A DNA stretch of 54,924 nucleotides from Bacteroidota bacterium (GTDB taxonomy: Bacteria > Bacteroidota > Bacteroidia > Sphingobacteriales > Sphingobacteriaceae), in NCBI GenBank assembly GCA_021794195.1, contig JAJYRG010000007.1:1-54924 (forward strand), written 5' to 3'. Shown here one piece after another: positions 29,022 through 39,358 of this stretch. The notes below the pieces were generated by a model. It searched no databases. It worked only from the letters and a program-made list of their open reading frames with translations, and was not told the DNA's origin. Positions within the stretch are counted from its first letter, which is position 1. Every line of letters begins with the position of its first letter. The translations under genes were made by a program, and so were the position numbers.

Positions 29022-30833
29022 TTATAGGACATCTATTCTTTTGCCGTCCCATCCCACAGCTTTTACAGAAGTCGATCCTTCAGGAGTGTGAACAATAGTC
29101 GTTTGCCCGGTATTTGAACCTGCGCCCCTAAAAGCAATTTTTGTTAATTTATCTCCTGAATAAGTTTCATAAGCGACTGCATTCTCCCATTGGCCATTGT
29201 CGATGATGATTTTATTTTCCGCTTTACTAAAACCTTTGTTTGTTTTACCGTTTACTTCCCCTTTGTTTTTGTATATATCTACGTTATTTGCCGTAAGGTA
29301 ATGTAATACTGGAGTAGTTGGTTTTGGATACTTGGCAGCATATTTTTTTACTTCCATTATATCTTCTTCCGAAATCGTCATTTGAGCAACAGAATAATCA
29401 TCTACTAATAGGTCAATAGGCCGTAATAAACCAGAATATTCGAAAAAATCTGTTAGGTCTAATTTAGCCGCGTCGCAAGCATTTTTTATAAAGTTTAACT
29501 GATAGTAGGCATCTTTTTTATCTTTTGCAATGGGAGTATCTATCGCTTTTGTATAAACCTGACTGTAGAAATCCTTATTTCCCCATTTATTCCCTTCTCC
29601 GGCGACCGCAAAATATAATTGTAATTGCCATAATGGTACTAATTTTACAAAGTGATCGCCTCCCCAATCTCTTGGGCGCTCTCTGTCCCATCTATCCGGC
29701 CCTGCTTGGGTTAACCAAGGCTGTTCGTGTACAAAAGCAGATTCCATATAAGCAGTAATCCGACCGCCTATTTTATCTTCGTCGTAGTCTTTGAGCTTTT
29801 CTCGTTCTAATTTTGGTTCATCAGGATTGAACAGATATTGTGTCCAGACGGAATAAATATTATTCGTTACTTCCGTAGTTCCTACCCATTTCATATCGGG
29901 CCGTACTTGATTGACATGGCCAAATTCATGAGCGATTCCCCAGGAGTTTTTTCTGGCTTTTTCTACATTTGCCAAAGTATTCATCGTGTTGTCATGAAAA
30001 GCAGCTCCTATTCCATCAGCATGCATGAAACCTTGCCAGATTACACGTGCAAACATCCGGTTTTTGGGAACCCTATTTGTTTTCTTTAAACCCATTATTT
30101 CATGCTGGATACTGACAATAGAGTCATAAAGCTGCACAAGTTCCACACCTTCGTTATTTGTGTACTCTTGCAAGGATTTAACGGAATAAGCTAATTGCAC
30201 ATGACTGCCCACTAAATCTATTACTGTGCCATAGGCGTTTTCTAGTATTTCTTCCCAATCTTTATTTGTATGCTTACTTATATCAAACACACCATTGATT
30301 TTGCCCGAAAAAATATGTATTGCCATATTAGGTAAATCAGCGCTTTTTTCGCGGGTGAAGTATTGAATATAAGAGTTTCCTTTGTTTTCTATAGGAATCG
30401 TATTGTATCCGTTTTTTAAAGGGTAGTTTTTTTCTTCAAAATTTTCATCATCCCAGTTTGTAACACGTAAGCTGATTTTTGCTTTCTCAGGATTATGAAT
30501 CCAGAGTCGAGCTTTATCTCCTTTTTCAAAATAGATTCCAGTAGGATTTTCATATTGTGAATAAGAGCTTGTTTTTATTTTTTTAGCTAATACCTCGGGA
30601 TGGAGAAAGGCTTCATATTCTTTATAGCGGTTTGCAGAATCATACGTGTCGTTTAACAAATCTTTGGCGAGAGCTTTAAGTCCGGACTCTTTGATACTGC
30701 TAATTTGATGTTCTGATACATTTTGTCTGAGAGTAAGCAGTTTATCATCATTGAAAATTTTTGGATATGGATTTTGAGCAGATAATATATGTATTGTGTG
30801 TGTTAATAAAAAAGTTAAAAATATACGTGTCAT
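29022..30833 (-). CDS. Secreted M60-like (enhancin-type) zinc metallopeptidase
   Basis: ORF 29022..30962; internal start MTRIFLTFLLTHTIHILSAQ at 30833 gives a signal peptide; gluzincin motif GIAHEFGHVNQVRPDMKWVGTTEVTNNIYSVW. Confidence 0.85.
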   Translation of the reverse strand: MTRIFLTFLLTHTIHILSAQNPYPKIFNDDKLLTLRQNVSEHQISSIKESGLKALAKDLLNDTYDSANRYKEYEAFLHPEVLAKKIKTSSYSQYENPTGIYFEKGDKARLWIHNPEKAKISLRVTNWDDENFEEKNYPLKNGYNTIPIENKGNSYIQYFTREKSADLPNMAIHIFSGKINGVFDISKHTNKDWEEILENAYGTVIDLVGSHVQLAYSVKSLQEYTNNEGVELVQLYDSIVSIQHEIMGLKKTNRVPKNRMFARVIWQGFMHADGIGAAFHDNTMNTLANVEKARKNSWGIAHEFGHVNQVRPDMKWVGTTEVTNNIYSVWTQYLFNPDEPKLEREKLKDYDEDKIGGRITAYMESAFVHEQPWLTQAGPDRWDRERPRDWGGDHFVKLVPLWQLQLYFAVAGEGNKWGNKDFYSQVYTKAIDTPIAKDKKDAYYQLNFIKNACDAAKLDLTDFFEYSGLLRPIDLLVDDYSVAQMTISEEDIMEVKKYAAKYPKPTTPVLHYLTANNVDIYKNKGEVNGKTNKGFSKAENKIIIDNGQWENAVAYETYSGDKLTKIAFRGAGSNTGQTTIVHTPEGSTSVKAVGWDGKRIDVL

Positions 30834-31037
30834 AAATTGTATACAGATTAAAGAAAATCGAATATAACAGAAAAAACAAGGTTTTGTTAAGGCTTTTTTA
30901 GAACAATCGATTGTTTTTCTTGGAAAGAAACCACAGACAATGCAGAGAACTGCCGATATCAATGTGAGTAAAATTTGTGAACTGTGGCGGCTAGATCAAA
31001 ACCAACGGGGAGATAAGGTAAGAAGAAAATGAAAATA

Positions 31038-31071
31038 CAGTCTTTCTCTGTCGGATCTTAGAGAAAGACTG
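31038..31071 (-). terminator. Hairpin downstream of the DUF4397-type gene
   Basis: Perfect 12-bp inverted repeat CAGTCTTTCTCT (31038-31049) / AGAGAAAGACTG (31060-31071); minus-strand continuation TATTTTCATTTTCTTC is U-rich. Confidence 0.7.
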
Positions 31072-31095
31072 CATCTCAGTAATCAAAATATATCT

Positions 31096-31866
31096 TTAAT
31101 GGTTGACGACCCCTATATAGTAAGATTCCGCTTCTTTATCAAGGTTTTCAACAGTAGAGTCATTTCGTTTAGAAGCATCTGCGTCAGCATTGTCATTGAT
31201 TAATATAACAGAGTAATACTGGTTTCTTTTAAAAGAATACTCTGATCTTTTTGCTATTACTTCTCCATTTTTGTTTTTTATTTGAATATCAAATACCCCT
31301 TCTCCGAAGCTATTAAAACTTTGAAAGTCGCCTATAGAAGAAGGCTGATCTTCTTCTCTATTTTCCCATGCTTCGATGCCCGATTTATTGTTGATTTCCA
31401 AAGTGACCGCACCGACCTCTTCTGCTAAGTTAAAAAAACGAATGCCCGCTTGATTTTCAGCCAAGGCATCTGTCCCGTGATCTTCTACAATGCCTAATTT
31501 AGGGTTTTTTTGATTGCCAAATATAAAAGCACTGTATAATACACTGTCTTTTACTTCAAAGCTTGTGTCTACCAATTTAAGTTGCTGCCCACTTTCAGGA
31601 CTTCCTAATTCTCTTACACTTAACCTTTGCTTGCCGGCATGTAAAGACATATAATTGCCGGAAACTTCTTTGAATTTTAAACCGCGGGGGGAAAGAGCCA
31701 TACCATCAGTATAAAACATAACAGCCGGGCTGTTTTTGTATGCATTTATAGTTAATAATCCGCCAATGGGAACCGGGTTTGTTTCATTGTCTTTAAGACA
31801 AGAACTTAACAACAACAAGGCAGCTACAAAAACAACGGGTATAAATTTCACCAAATATTTTTTCAT
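31096..31866 (-). CDS. DUF4397-type lipoprotein
   Basis: Lipoprotein signal LLLLSSCLKDNE; AYKNSPAVMFYTDGMALSPRGLKFKEVSGNYMSLHAGKQRLSVRE resembles the DUF4397 fold. Confidence 0.65.
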   Translation of the reverse strand: MKKYLVKFIPVVFVAALLLLSSCLKDNETNPVPIGGLLTINAYKNSPAVMFYTDGMALSPRGLKFKEVSGNYMSLHAGKQRLSVRELGSPESGQQLKLVDTSFEVKDSVLYSAFIFGNQKNPKLGIVEDHGTDALAENQAGIRFFNLAEEVGAVTLEINNKSGIEAWENREEDQPSSIGDFQSFNSFGEGVFDIQIKNKNGEVIAKRSEYSFKRNQYYSVILINDNADADASKRNDSTVENLDKEAESYYIGVVNH

Positions 31867-32028
31867 TTTTCTATCGTCTTTGTTCTGTAAACGGAAACTG
31901 CTATGAAAAAGCTACAGCCTGAAATAAAATTTTCTTCATTTTTGAGAAGATGTATTACATCTCAATAACCCTATAATAAAAGACGTGGAAAAAGTTACTC
32001 TAAGCAAAAAATCATAAGTTTTTTATCT

Positions 32029-32058
32029 AAAGAGTCTTGTCATGCGACGAGACTCTTT
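32029..32058 (-). terminator. Hairpin downstream of Mrp-family ATPase gene
   Basis: AAAGAGTCTTGTC / GACGAGACTCTTT, 13-bp stem including one G.U pair, ATGC loop. Confidence 0.5.
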
Positions 32059-32075
32059 GTAAGTAAATATTTGTT

Positions 32076-33134
32076 TTAACTGTGTGCTAATATGGATAGT
32101 TCTTGAGCTACCTTTTCGGCAAGTGTCTTGAAATGCACTGCTCCGATCTCGATATCATCTAACATTACTGGAAAACCATTGTCTCCAGAGTCGGATATAG
32201 ATTTAATGAGCGGGATTTCACCTAGGAAAGTAACGCCATTTTCTGTAGCAAGCTGAGCGCCACCGCCTTTTCCAAAGATATAATATTTATTATCTGGAAG
32301 TTCTGCTGGCGTGAAATAAGCCATGTTTTCAACTACTCCTAGTATAGGGATGTTTATGCCTTCCATTTTGTACATGGCAATTCCTTTGAGAGCATCAGCT
32401 ACAGCAACATTTTGGGGGGTAGTCACAATGATAGAACCGGCGATAGGAAATCCTTGAGCTACAGTAATGTGTATGTCTCCGGTACCGGGTGGCATATCCA
32501 CTACCAAATAATCCAAATTTCCCCAATCTGCATCGTTAAAGAGTTGTTTAATAGCCGCAGTGGCCATCGGGCCCCGCCAAGGAATAGGTTGGGAAGGATC
32601 TGTAAAAAAACCAATGGATAGTAGCTTCAATCCGAAACGTTCTATGGGTAAGATTTTGTTTTTGCCGTTTTCATCTTTTGTGGTCAGTGGTTTTGCATTT
32701 TCCACGCCAAACATAATAGGAATGGAGGGGCCATAAATGTCTGCATCCAATAACCCCACTTTTGCACCGCTATCAGCTAAGGCTAGAGCAAGATTCGCAG
32801 ATACTGTCGATTTCCCTACGCCGCCTTTTCCTGAACTGACCAGAATAATGTTTTTGATGTTTTCGAGTTGGCTATTTGACGAACTGGTCACTCTCGAAGT
32901 CATATGGATATCCACTTCTATATCCTTATCTACAAAGTGGGCGATTGCATTTTTACAAGTACGTTCCAGCAAATCTTTAAGCGGACACGCCGGAGTGGTT
33001 AATACTAAGTCAAATTTTATTTTATTAGGTGTGATTTCAATATTTTGAATCATGTTAAGAGTAACCAGATCTTTTTTTAAATCCGGATCGTCAACATGAC
33101 TTAAAGCATGAAGCACCTGATCTTTAGTAATCAT
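32076..33134 (-). CDS. apbC: Mrp/NBP35 family iron-sulfur carrier P-loop ATPase
   Basis: ILVSSGKGGVGKSTVSANLALALADSGAKVGLLDADIYGPSIPIMFG; DYLVVDMPPGTGDIHITV; N-terminal DUF59-like region. Confidence 0.94.
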   Translation of the reverse strand: MITKDQVLHALSHVDDPDLKKDLVTLNMIQNIEITPNKIKFDLVLTTPACPLKDLLERTCKNAIAHFVDKDIEVDIHMTSRVTSSSNSQLENIKNIILVSSGKGGVGKSTVSANLALALADSGAKVGLLDADIYGPSIPIMFGVENAKPLTTKDENGKNKILPIERFGLKLLSIGFFTDPSQPIPWRGPMATAAIKQLFNDADWGNLDYLVVDMPPGTGDIHITVAQGFPIAGSIIVTTPQNVAVADALKGIAMYKMEGINIPILGVVENMAYFTPAELPDNKYYIFGKGGGAQLATENGVTFLGEIPLIKSISDSGDNGFPVMLDDIEIGAVHFKTLAEKVAQELSILAHS

Positions 33135-33218
33135 ATTGATAATGAATAAAATGTAATATTTATGCGAAGTTAATAATACTATTAAACAAAACTGTCATAA
33201 GTATGTTTGTAATATTTT

Positions 33219-33788
33219 TTATCGGAAGTCACAAGAAATCAGATGATCATTGACCATACCTATAGCCTGCATATAAGCGTAGCATATTGTGGGACCAATA
33301 AATTTCATCCCCCTTTTTTTTAAATCTTTTGAAAGTTTTATAGATATTTCATTTTGGGCAGGAATGTCTTTTTCACTTTCAAAAGTGTTTATTATAGGCG
33401 CTTTATTTGGCAGGAAAGAATAGAGATAAGTATGGAATGTGCCAAATTCTTTTTGAATTTTCAAAAATACGGAAGCATTGATTATTGCCGATTTTATTTT
33501 ATTTTTATTTCGGACTATACCTTTAAAATGCAATAGCTCATGTATTTTTTGCTCATCGAACCCCGCAACTTTTTGAGGGTTAAAGTCCGCAAAGGCTTGC
33601 CGGTAATATTCCCGCTTACGCAAAATTGTGATCCAGCTGAGTCCGGCTTGGGCAGATTCTAAAACTAAAAACTCGAACAAAACATTTTCTTCCTGAGTAG
33701 GTTTGCCCCACTCTTTATCGTGGTATGTAACATATAAAGGATCAGTTCCACACCAATCGCAACGTATTAAGGATTCCTTGCTTTTCAT
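33219..33788 (-). CDS. tag: DNA-3-methyladenine glycosylase I
   Basis: IRCDWCGTDPLYVTYHDKEWGKP; LVLESAQAGLSWITILRKREYYRQAFADFNPQKVA; MKFIGPTICYAYMQAIGMVNDHLISC. Start MKSKESLIRCDWC at 33788. Confidence 0.95.
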   Translation of the reverse strand: MKSKESLIRCDWCGTDPLYVTYHDKEWGKPTQEENVLFEFLVLESAQAGLSWITILRKREYYRQAFADFNPQKVAGFDEQKIHELLHFKGIVRNKNKIKSAIINASVFLKIQKEFGTFHTYLYSFLPNKAPIINTFESEKDIPAQNEISIKLSKDLKKRGMKFIGPTICYAYMQAIGMVNDHLISCDFR

Positions 33789-33844
33789 TAAGCTATGATC
33801 TAAAAAATATTTTAACTTTACAAACAAATTTATCGGCGAAGAAT

Positions 33845-34789
33845 ATGGTTTCGACTATTCATTATATATATATATCGTTCATCTTGATCGGTTGTGGGAC
33901 GCTTAATGCCGTAGGCCAAACCTCATCTTCTGTTTCTTCCAGTGAATTTTCAGCTATTTCGGATACAGTGGATTCTGTAAGTTATATTCCACAAAAAAGT
34001 TTAGAATATATATACCCCGATCCGAACCGTGTAAATAAGCTTGCTGAAAATTTGCGTAGAGAATTAATTGTAACAAACGGTGATTTCACTACATGGCTTA
34101 ATTTCTCGGGCAAGCGGTATGAAAAAACACATATGGATGTAAGTATTCCTTCTATAAAGACAAGCCGCCCTACATGGATTTTAATCGTAACAGGAATTTT
34201 GTTTTTATCTATATCATTAGTGAGGGTGGTTTTTTTAATAGATTTTAAGTATTTAGCCCGGGCTTTATACGACAGTAGAGCGTTAGAACACTTCGTTAAA
34301 GAGGGGAATATAACTACGGCGTGGGCATATATTTTTCTTTTTTGGATATCGTGTTTTAGTTTAGGTCTTTTTTTAACTATTATTTTTGGTTTAGGTGGTT
34401 TAGCCGAGCTGTCAGTATTTACTTTTTTGAAAACATCAATCCTTATTATAGCTGTTTTAACCGCTAAATTACTATTGATCCGTTTTGTTTCGATGGTATT
34501 TGATTTGGGGAATTTTATTGCAGAATATATAACTGTGTTGTATATTCTGTACTTCAATATAGGCGTTGTTTTAATTCCTTTTTTGTTGGCTGTTACATTG
34601 TTGCCATTTAAATACTTTTCTTTGATTATCGCCTTATTTACTGTATTAGTTGTTTTACTCTTGATTTATACCCTTTTTAAAACGGCTTTACATCTATTTA
34701 AACTTGTGCGATTTTCAATATTTTATTTAATTATTTATCTTTGCACCTTTGAAATCGCACCATTTCTAATTTTAGTGAAAGTACTATAG
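33845..34789 (+). CDS. DUF4271-type multi-pass membrane protein upstream of hemD/gldK
   Basis: Signal-peptide-like N-terminus and several hydrophobic helices; position directly upstream of hemD-gldKLMN. Family assignment is partly by synteny. Confidence 0.7.
   Translation: MVSTIHYIYISFILIGCGTLNAVGQTSSSVSSSEFSAISDTVDSVSYIPQKSLEYIYPDPNRVNKLAENLRRELIVTNGDFTTWLNFSGKRYEKTHMDVSIPSIKTSRPTWILIVTGILFLSISLVRVVFLIDFKYLARALYDSRALEHFVKEGNITTAWAYIFLFWISCFSLGLFLTIIFGLGGLAELSVFTFLKTSILIIAVLTAKLLLIRFVSMVFDLGNFIAEYITVLYILYFNIGVVLIPFLLAVTLLPFKYFSLIIALFTVLVVLLLIYTLFKTALHLFKLVRFSIFYLIIYLCTFEIAPFLILVKVL
34736..34743 (+). promoter_or_regulatory. -7 box (TATCTTTG) inside the 3' end of the DUF4271-type gene, possible internal hemD promoter
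   Basis: TATCTTTG with TTTTC about 20 nt upstream; hemD ATG at 34812. Confidence 0.4.
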
Positions 34790-34811
34790 TGTTAGTTATT
34801 AATAGATAATT

Positions 34812-35579
34812 ATGCAAATTGACTTAGAGCGGGCAAAAAAGGTAAAGAGTATTTTAGTTACTCTCCCGAGACCGGAAAATGACAAATCCCCATACTTTGA
34901 TTTGGCTGAAAAGCACAATTTAAAGCTGGACTTTCGTTCATTTATTCACGTAGAAGGTGTTTCAGTGAATGATGTACGAAAGCAGAAAATTGACTTTGGG
35001 GAATATTCAGCCGTGATTTTTACAAGCCGTAATGCAGTAGATCACTTTTTCAGGATATGCGAAGAAATGAGGTTTGAGGTTTCTTCAGATTTAAAATATT
35101 TCTGCAGGTCAGAAACCATTGCCCTTTATTTGCAGAAATATATTCAATACCGAAAACGTAAGATATTTTTTGCAAACCAAACTTTAAAGAGCCTGCACGA
35201 CTTGTTGAAGAAGCATAAGAGTGAAAAATTCTTGTTTCCTTGTTCGGATGTAGCGAATGAGCGCACACAAAATTGGATGAGCAAAAATGGATATGATTTT
35301 GCTCCTGCAGTTTTGTTTAAGACTGTCATGAGCGATATTACCGATCTGGAAGAGGTTTTTTATGATATTATTGTGTTTTTTAGCCCTTCGAGTGTAGAGT
35401 CCTTGTACAAGAACTTTCCGGATTTTAAGCAGAATGATACGCGGATCGCTGCTTTTGGAAACTCTACACAAAAAGCATTATTAGAACATGATTTAATTTT
35501 GGATATACCTGCTCCTACTACGGATGCGCCGAGCATGACGATGGCGGTAGAACAGTATATTTTGAAAGTAAATAAATAA
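34812..35579 (+). CDS. hemD: Uroporphyrinogen-III synthase family protein
   Basis: SILVTLPRPENDKSPYFDLAEKHNLKLDFRSFIHVEGV; YSAVIFTSRNAVDHFF; DIIVFFSPSSVESLYKNFP; TRIAAFGNSTQKALLEHDL. Confidence 0.85.
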   Translation: MQIDLERAKKVKSILVTLPRPENDKSPYFDLAEKHNLKLDFRSFIHVEGVSVNDVRKQKIDFGEYSAVIFTSRNAVDHFFRICEEMRFEVSSDLKYFCRSETIALYLQKYIQYRKRKIFFANQTLKSLHDLLKKHKSEKFLFPCSDVANERTQNWMSKNGYDFAPAVLFKTVMSDITDLEEVFYDIIVFFSPSSVESLYKNFPDFKQNDTRIAAFGNSTQKALLEHDLILDIPAPTTDAPSMTMAVEQYILKVNK

Positions 35580-35800
35580 AAACTGAGAGGAAAGACATTG
35601 TTGGCAGTGTTTTTGTGAGACTTCCTTTTTAGTTAAAGGATGTTAAATCGCCTCTGTTTTTGTTGCGGTTTTGGTATCATCGTTGAAATCGAATTGTTAA
35701 ATCTAACTTTATCTATTACTTTTATGCTCAATAAAGAAGAATATGTTTTTTACAGAAGGGAAATAAGTAAGGGGTGGGTAGATTAAACCGTTTCAAAATA

Positions 35801-37090
35801 ATGGCTCCAAAAAATATTATATACTTTATTACAATTGCTTTTTTTGTTACTGTGTTTTCGGGTTGCGGCTCTTCTAACTCAGGAGAACTTGTAGGAGCAC
35901 GGATAGGAAAACTGAAGAAAAACAAGACGCCTTACGGAATGGTACTTATTCCTGGGGGAACGTTCATTATGGGCCAATCTGATGAAGATATCACACATTC
36001 CCAAGTCGCACAAAACCGACAGGTAACCATTTCTCCTTTTTATATGGATGAAACTGAAATTTCAAATAATGAATATCGTCAATTCGTACATTGGGTACGG
36101 GATTCTATATTGATTTATAATTATTTGGGGGATGATAGTTATTTTGTTGATTCTGAAAATGGAGAACGTCACATAAATTGGGATAGAGTAGAGAAAAGTT
36201 CGCCATGGCAATCGCAGGATCCCGCTGTAAAAGAACGTTTGGGTAGTATGTACTACCAAGGAGAGGATCGTATTTTTGGCAGGGATGAGTTAGATGCACG
36301 TCTTCTTAAGTATCATTATGAATGGTATGATTTACGTGGAGCTGTTTCGGCTAAACATGACGATTCAAAAAGCCGATCGGATTTCATTATGAGGGATACC
36401 CTATTAATATATCCGGATACTACTGTTTGGTTGGCCGACTTTAGCTACGCACAAAACGAGCCGATGGTTGAAGGATATTTTTCGCACCCTTCCTATGGAG
36501 AGTATCCTGTTGTAGGGGTTACGTGGAGACAAGCACAAGCTTTTAATACGTGGCGTACTCAGCTTTTTAATACCAGCGATGCGGTCAAGTCACAAAATCC
36601 AAGACTTCCTTACGAACTGCCTACAGAAGCGGAATGGGAGTATGCGGCAAGGGCAGGGAAGGTAGGAACTCAATATCCTTGGGGCGGGCCCACGGCCCGA
36701 AATGCAAAAGGCTGCTTAATGGCTAATTTTAAACCAGGAAGGGGTGATTATATAGAAGATGGAGTCAGCTATACCGCACCGGTATATTCATATTGGCCAA
36801 ATGATTTTGGGCTTTATAATATGGCAGGGAATGTATCAGAATGGACACAATCTACTTATGACGAATCTTCCTATTCTTTTGTAGATGATATGAATCCTAC
36901 ATATAATTATTATGCCAAACCCGAAGAGTCAGATGTTGCTAAAAGGAAAGTGGTAAGAGGAGGCTCCTGGAAAGATGTGGGATATTTTTTACAAAATTCA
37001 GTACGACAATATGAATATCAGGACACGGCTAAATCGTATATAGGCTTTCGTTCCGTTACACGGTATGCCGGTGTGCCTTCAAAACAATAA
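35801..37090 (+). CDS. gldK: T9SS/gliding motility lipoprotein GldK (SUMF1/FGE-like)
   Basis: Lipoprotein signal FVTVFSGCGSS; YGMVLIPGGTFIMGQSDEDITHSQVAQNRQVTISPFYMDETEISNNEYRQF; VVRGGSWKDVGYFLQNSVRQYEYQDTAKSYIGFRSV; upstream of gldLMN. Start MAPKNIIYF at 35801. Confidence 0.93.
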   Translation: MAPKNIIYFITIAFFVTVFSGCGSSNSGELVGARIGKLKKNKTPYGMVLIPGGTFIMGQSDEDITHSQVAQNRQVTISPFYMDETEISNNEYRQFVHWVRDSILIYNYLGDDSYFVDSENGERHINWDRVEKSSPWQSQDPAVKERLGSMYYQGEDRIFGRDELDARLLKYHYEWYDLRGAVSAKHDDSKSRSDFIMRDTLLIYPDTTVWLADFSYAQNEPMVEGYFSHPSYGEYPVVGVTWRQAQAFNTWRTQLFNTSDAVKSQNPRLPYELPTEAEWEYAARAGKVGTQYPWGGPTARNAKGCLMANFKPGRGDYIEDGVSYTAPVYSYWPNDFGLYNMAGNVSEWTQSTYDESSYSFVDDMNPTYNYYAKPEESDVAKRKVVRGGSWKDVGYFLQNSVRQYEYQDTAKSYIGFRSVTRYAGVPSKQ

Positions 37091-37121
37091 AATAAAATTT
37101 TAAATAATAATTTTATTAAAT

Positions 37122-37766
37122 ATGTCTAAAAACAAAAAACGCAGATTTGGGCTTGAAAGTTTAATCAACTGGGGAGCGACAATAGTTATCATTGGTTTAA
37201 TGTTTAAAATTTTAAGCTTCAAAGGAGGGGAATGGATGATTGGAGTGGGCTTGGCAGTGGAAGCTGTTCTGTTTTTCATTATGGGCTTCGTACATGCTGA
37301 AGAAGCTCCCGATTGGACCCGTGTATTCCCAGAATTAAACACAGACTATGAGGGAGAACTGCCTAAAGCTTCCCCCAAGTTTTCTGCAGCTGCAGAGACA
37401 CCTTCAGCTCAAAATGCGGCAGCTTTGGACAAAATGCTGCAGGATGCTGAAGTCACACCCGAATTGGTGGATCGCTTAGGACAGGGACTCCGGGCTTTTG
37501 GAGATAAGGTTGAAGCTATTTCCAAAGTGTCAGATACAGCAGCAGTTACGAATGAATTTGCCGACAAATTAAACCAAGCTTCAAGTGGAGTTTCGCAGTT
37601 AAGTTCAGCGTTTGAACGTACAGCAGCTGATTTGAAAACTTTCAATGAATCCTCTACAGATATGCAACATTTTAAAGAACAGATAAATACATTTAATAAA
37701 AATTTGACTTCGTTAAATGCTGTGTATGGAAATATGCTTTCTGCTATGAATGCAAACCGTTCGTAA
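37122..37766 (+). CDS. gldL: T9SS inner-membrane motor protein GldL
   Basis: Two N-terminal TM helices (LINWGATIVIIGLMFKILSFKGGEWMIGVGLAVEAVLFFIMGF); soluble helical C-terminus; gldK-L-M-N order. Confidence 0.94.
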   Translation: MSKNKKRRFGLESLINWGATIVIIGLMFKILSFKGGEWMIGVGLAVEAVLFFIMGFVHAEEAPDWTRVFPELNTDYEGELPKASPKFSAAAETPSAQNAAALDKMLQDAEVTPELVDRLGQGLRAFGDKVEAISKVSDTAAVTNEFADKLNQASSGVSQLSSAFERTAADLKTFNESSTDMQHFKEQINTFNKNLTSLNAVYGNMLSAMNANRS

Positions 37767-37800
37767 TCATTGTTTTATTGTTGAATTTTTAATTTAATCC

Positions 37801-39324
37801 ATGGCTGGACAAGCACAAAAAGTAAGACAAAGGATGATCGGTATCCTGTATTTGGTCTTGCTGGGTTTAGTAGCATTGAATGTAAGTGACTCCCTTTTGG
37901 ATGCTTTCAAAAATTTAGGAGACAGTTTGAATACTTCTACGCAGAATACGCAAACGGGAATAGACAATATGTTTGATACTTTTCGCGAAACCAAAATGAA
38001 AGAAAATCCGGAAAGAGCAAAGCCTATTTTAGAAAATGCTGAAAAAGCACAGAATCTTACCTCAAACTTAACGGATAAGGTCACTGAATATAAAAAGTTA
38101 TTAATTGAAGAAGGAGGTGGGATTGACACAGAGACCGGAGATGTGAGCAAAAGAAGCAATACGAATATATCTGTTCGCACAATGATAAGAGGAGGAAGAG
38201 CGGCAGAATTAAAACAGCTAATTACAGATACAAAAAAAGAATTGGAGAAGCTCACAAACAACGAGGTTCCTTTAACGTTAGATGCTGTGGATCCGCCAGC
38301 CAGAGGAGGAGTTAAAAAATCTTGGGAAGAAGCTACTTTTGGAGATGGTATTCCCCTCACAGCTGCTATTACCGGATTAGAAAAAATAATAGCCGATGCC
38401 AAAAACGCTGAATCAGCATCGGTCAAACATATTTTTGGGAAAATGGATCAAGCGGTTGTTAATTTAGACAGATTTTCAGCTGTTGCGGTAGCTCCTACCT
38501 CTTATTTGATTCAGGGGCAACCTTATACGGCAAAAGTGTTTTTGACGGCGTATGATTCTAAAGCTACTCCTACTATTACCGTAAACGGATCGAGATTGCC
38601 CGTTGAAAACGGACAAGGAACGTACTCAGTAAACACGACATCGGAAGGTGTATTTGACTGGCAGGGAGAAATTGAAGTTCAACAAACAGATGGTAGCGTA
38701 AAAACATATAAAACTGAACCCATGTCCTATCAAGTGGCCCGTCCTTCAGCTGTAGTATCACCGGACGCGATGAATGTATTGTATATTGGTGTGGATAATC
38801 CGATTTCTGTTTCGGCGCCTGGAGTTCCTAAAGAAGATATTTCCGTTTCGGGAGATGGAGTAAGTATTTCCGGATCGCAAGGGAAATATATAGCCCGGGT
38901 TAAAAGTACCGGAGAAGCTTCTATTCATGTGTCTGCTAAGATTGGCGATAAAACACAATCTTTAGGATCAAGTGCTTTTCGGATCAAGAGAATTCCGAAA
39001 CCTACAGCTCGGGTAGCAGGAAAAACAGGAGGGCGTATTTCAGCTGCCCAATTAAAAGGACAGTCTGTTGTTTCTGCGGCATTAGACAACTTTGAATTCG
39101 ACGCTAAGTTTTCGATTTCAAAATTTAACATGTACATAGCGAAACCAAGAGTTGACCCTATAGGTCCGTATCAAGCTTCAGGCTCTTCATTCTCGCAGCA
39201 AATGAAAACAGCAATAGGAGGTGTGAGTTCAGGATCAGTCGTGATGATTTATGATATTGTGGGAGTGGGACCGGATGGAGTCTCTCAAAACTTAGATCCC
39301 ATCACATTTCAAGTAACGAACTAA
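37801..39324 (+). CDS. gldM: T9SS protein GldM
   Basis: MAGQAQKVRQRMIGILYLVLLGLVALNVSDSLLDAF N-terminal TM; long periplasmic domains; gldK-L-M-N order. Confidence 0.95.
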   Translation: MAGQAQKVRQRMIGILYLVLLGLVALNVSDSLLDAFKNLGDSLNTSTQNTQTGIDNMFDTFRETKMKENPERAKPILENAEKAQNLTSNLTDKVTEYKKLLIEEGGGIDTETGDVSKRSNTNISVRTMIRGGRAAELKQLITDTKKELEKLTNNEVPLTLDAVDPPARGGVKKSWEEATFGDGIPLTAAITGLEKIIADAKNAESASVKHIFGKMDQAVVNLDRFSAVAVAPTSYLIQGQPYTAKVFLTAYDSKATPTITVNGSRLPVENGQGTYSVNTTSEGVFDWQGEIEVQQTDGSVKTYKTEPMSYQVARPSAVVSPDAMNVLYIGVDNPISVSAPGVPKEDISVSGDGVSISGSQGKYIARVKSTGEASIHVSAKIGDKTQSLGSSAFRIKRIPKPTARVAGKTGGRISAAQLKGQSVVSAALDNFEFDAKFSISKFNMYIAKPRVDPIGPYQASGSSFSQQMKTAIGGVSSGSVVMIYDIVGVGPDGVSQNLDPITFQVTN

Positions 39325-39358
39325 GCCCTGAGATACAGGGGAAGAAAGGAGTAAGGTC

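Noticed and set aside
33982-34557. 191-aa minus-strand ORF antisense to the DUF4271-type gene
   Set aside because: Lys/Ile-rich shadow ORF opposite a TM-rich gene; no recognisable domain.
35724-35786. 20-codon ORF (MLNKEEYVFYRREISKGWVD*) ending 14 nt before the gldK ATG, possible leader peptide
   Set aside because: The best -7-like box (TACTTTTA, 35717-35724) overlaps its ATG, so the start codon would probably not be in the mRNA; likely a chance ORF.
37794-38426. 210-aa minus-strand ORF antisense to gldM
   Set aside because: Fully opposite a well-supported gldM; low-complexity Ser/Phe/Val-rich translation typical of antisense artefacts.
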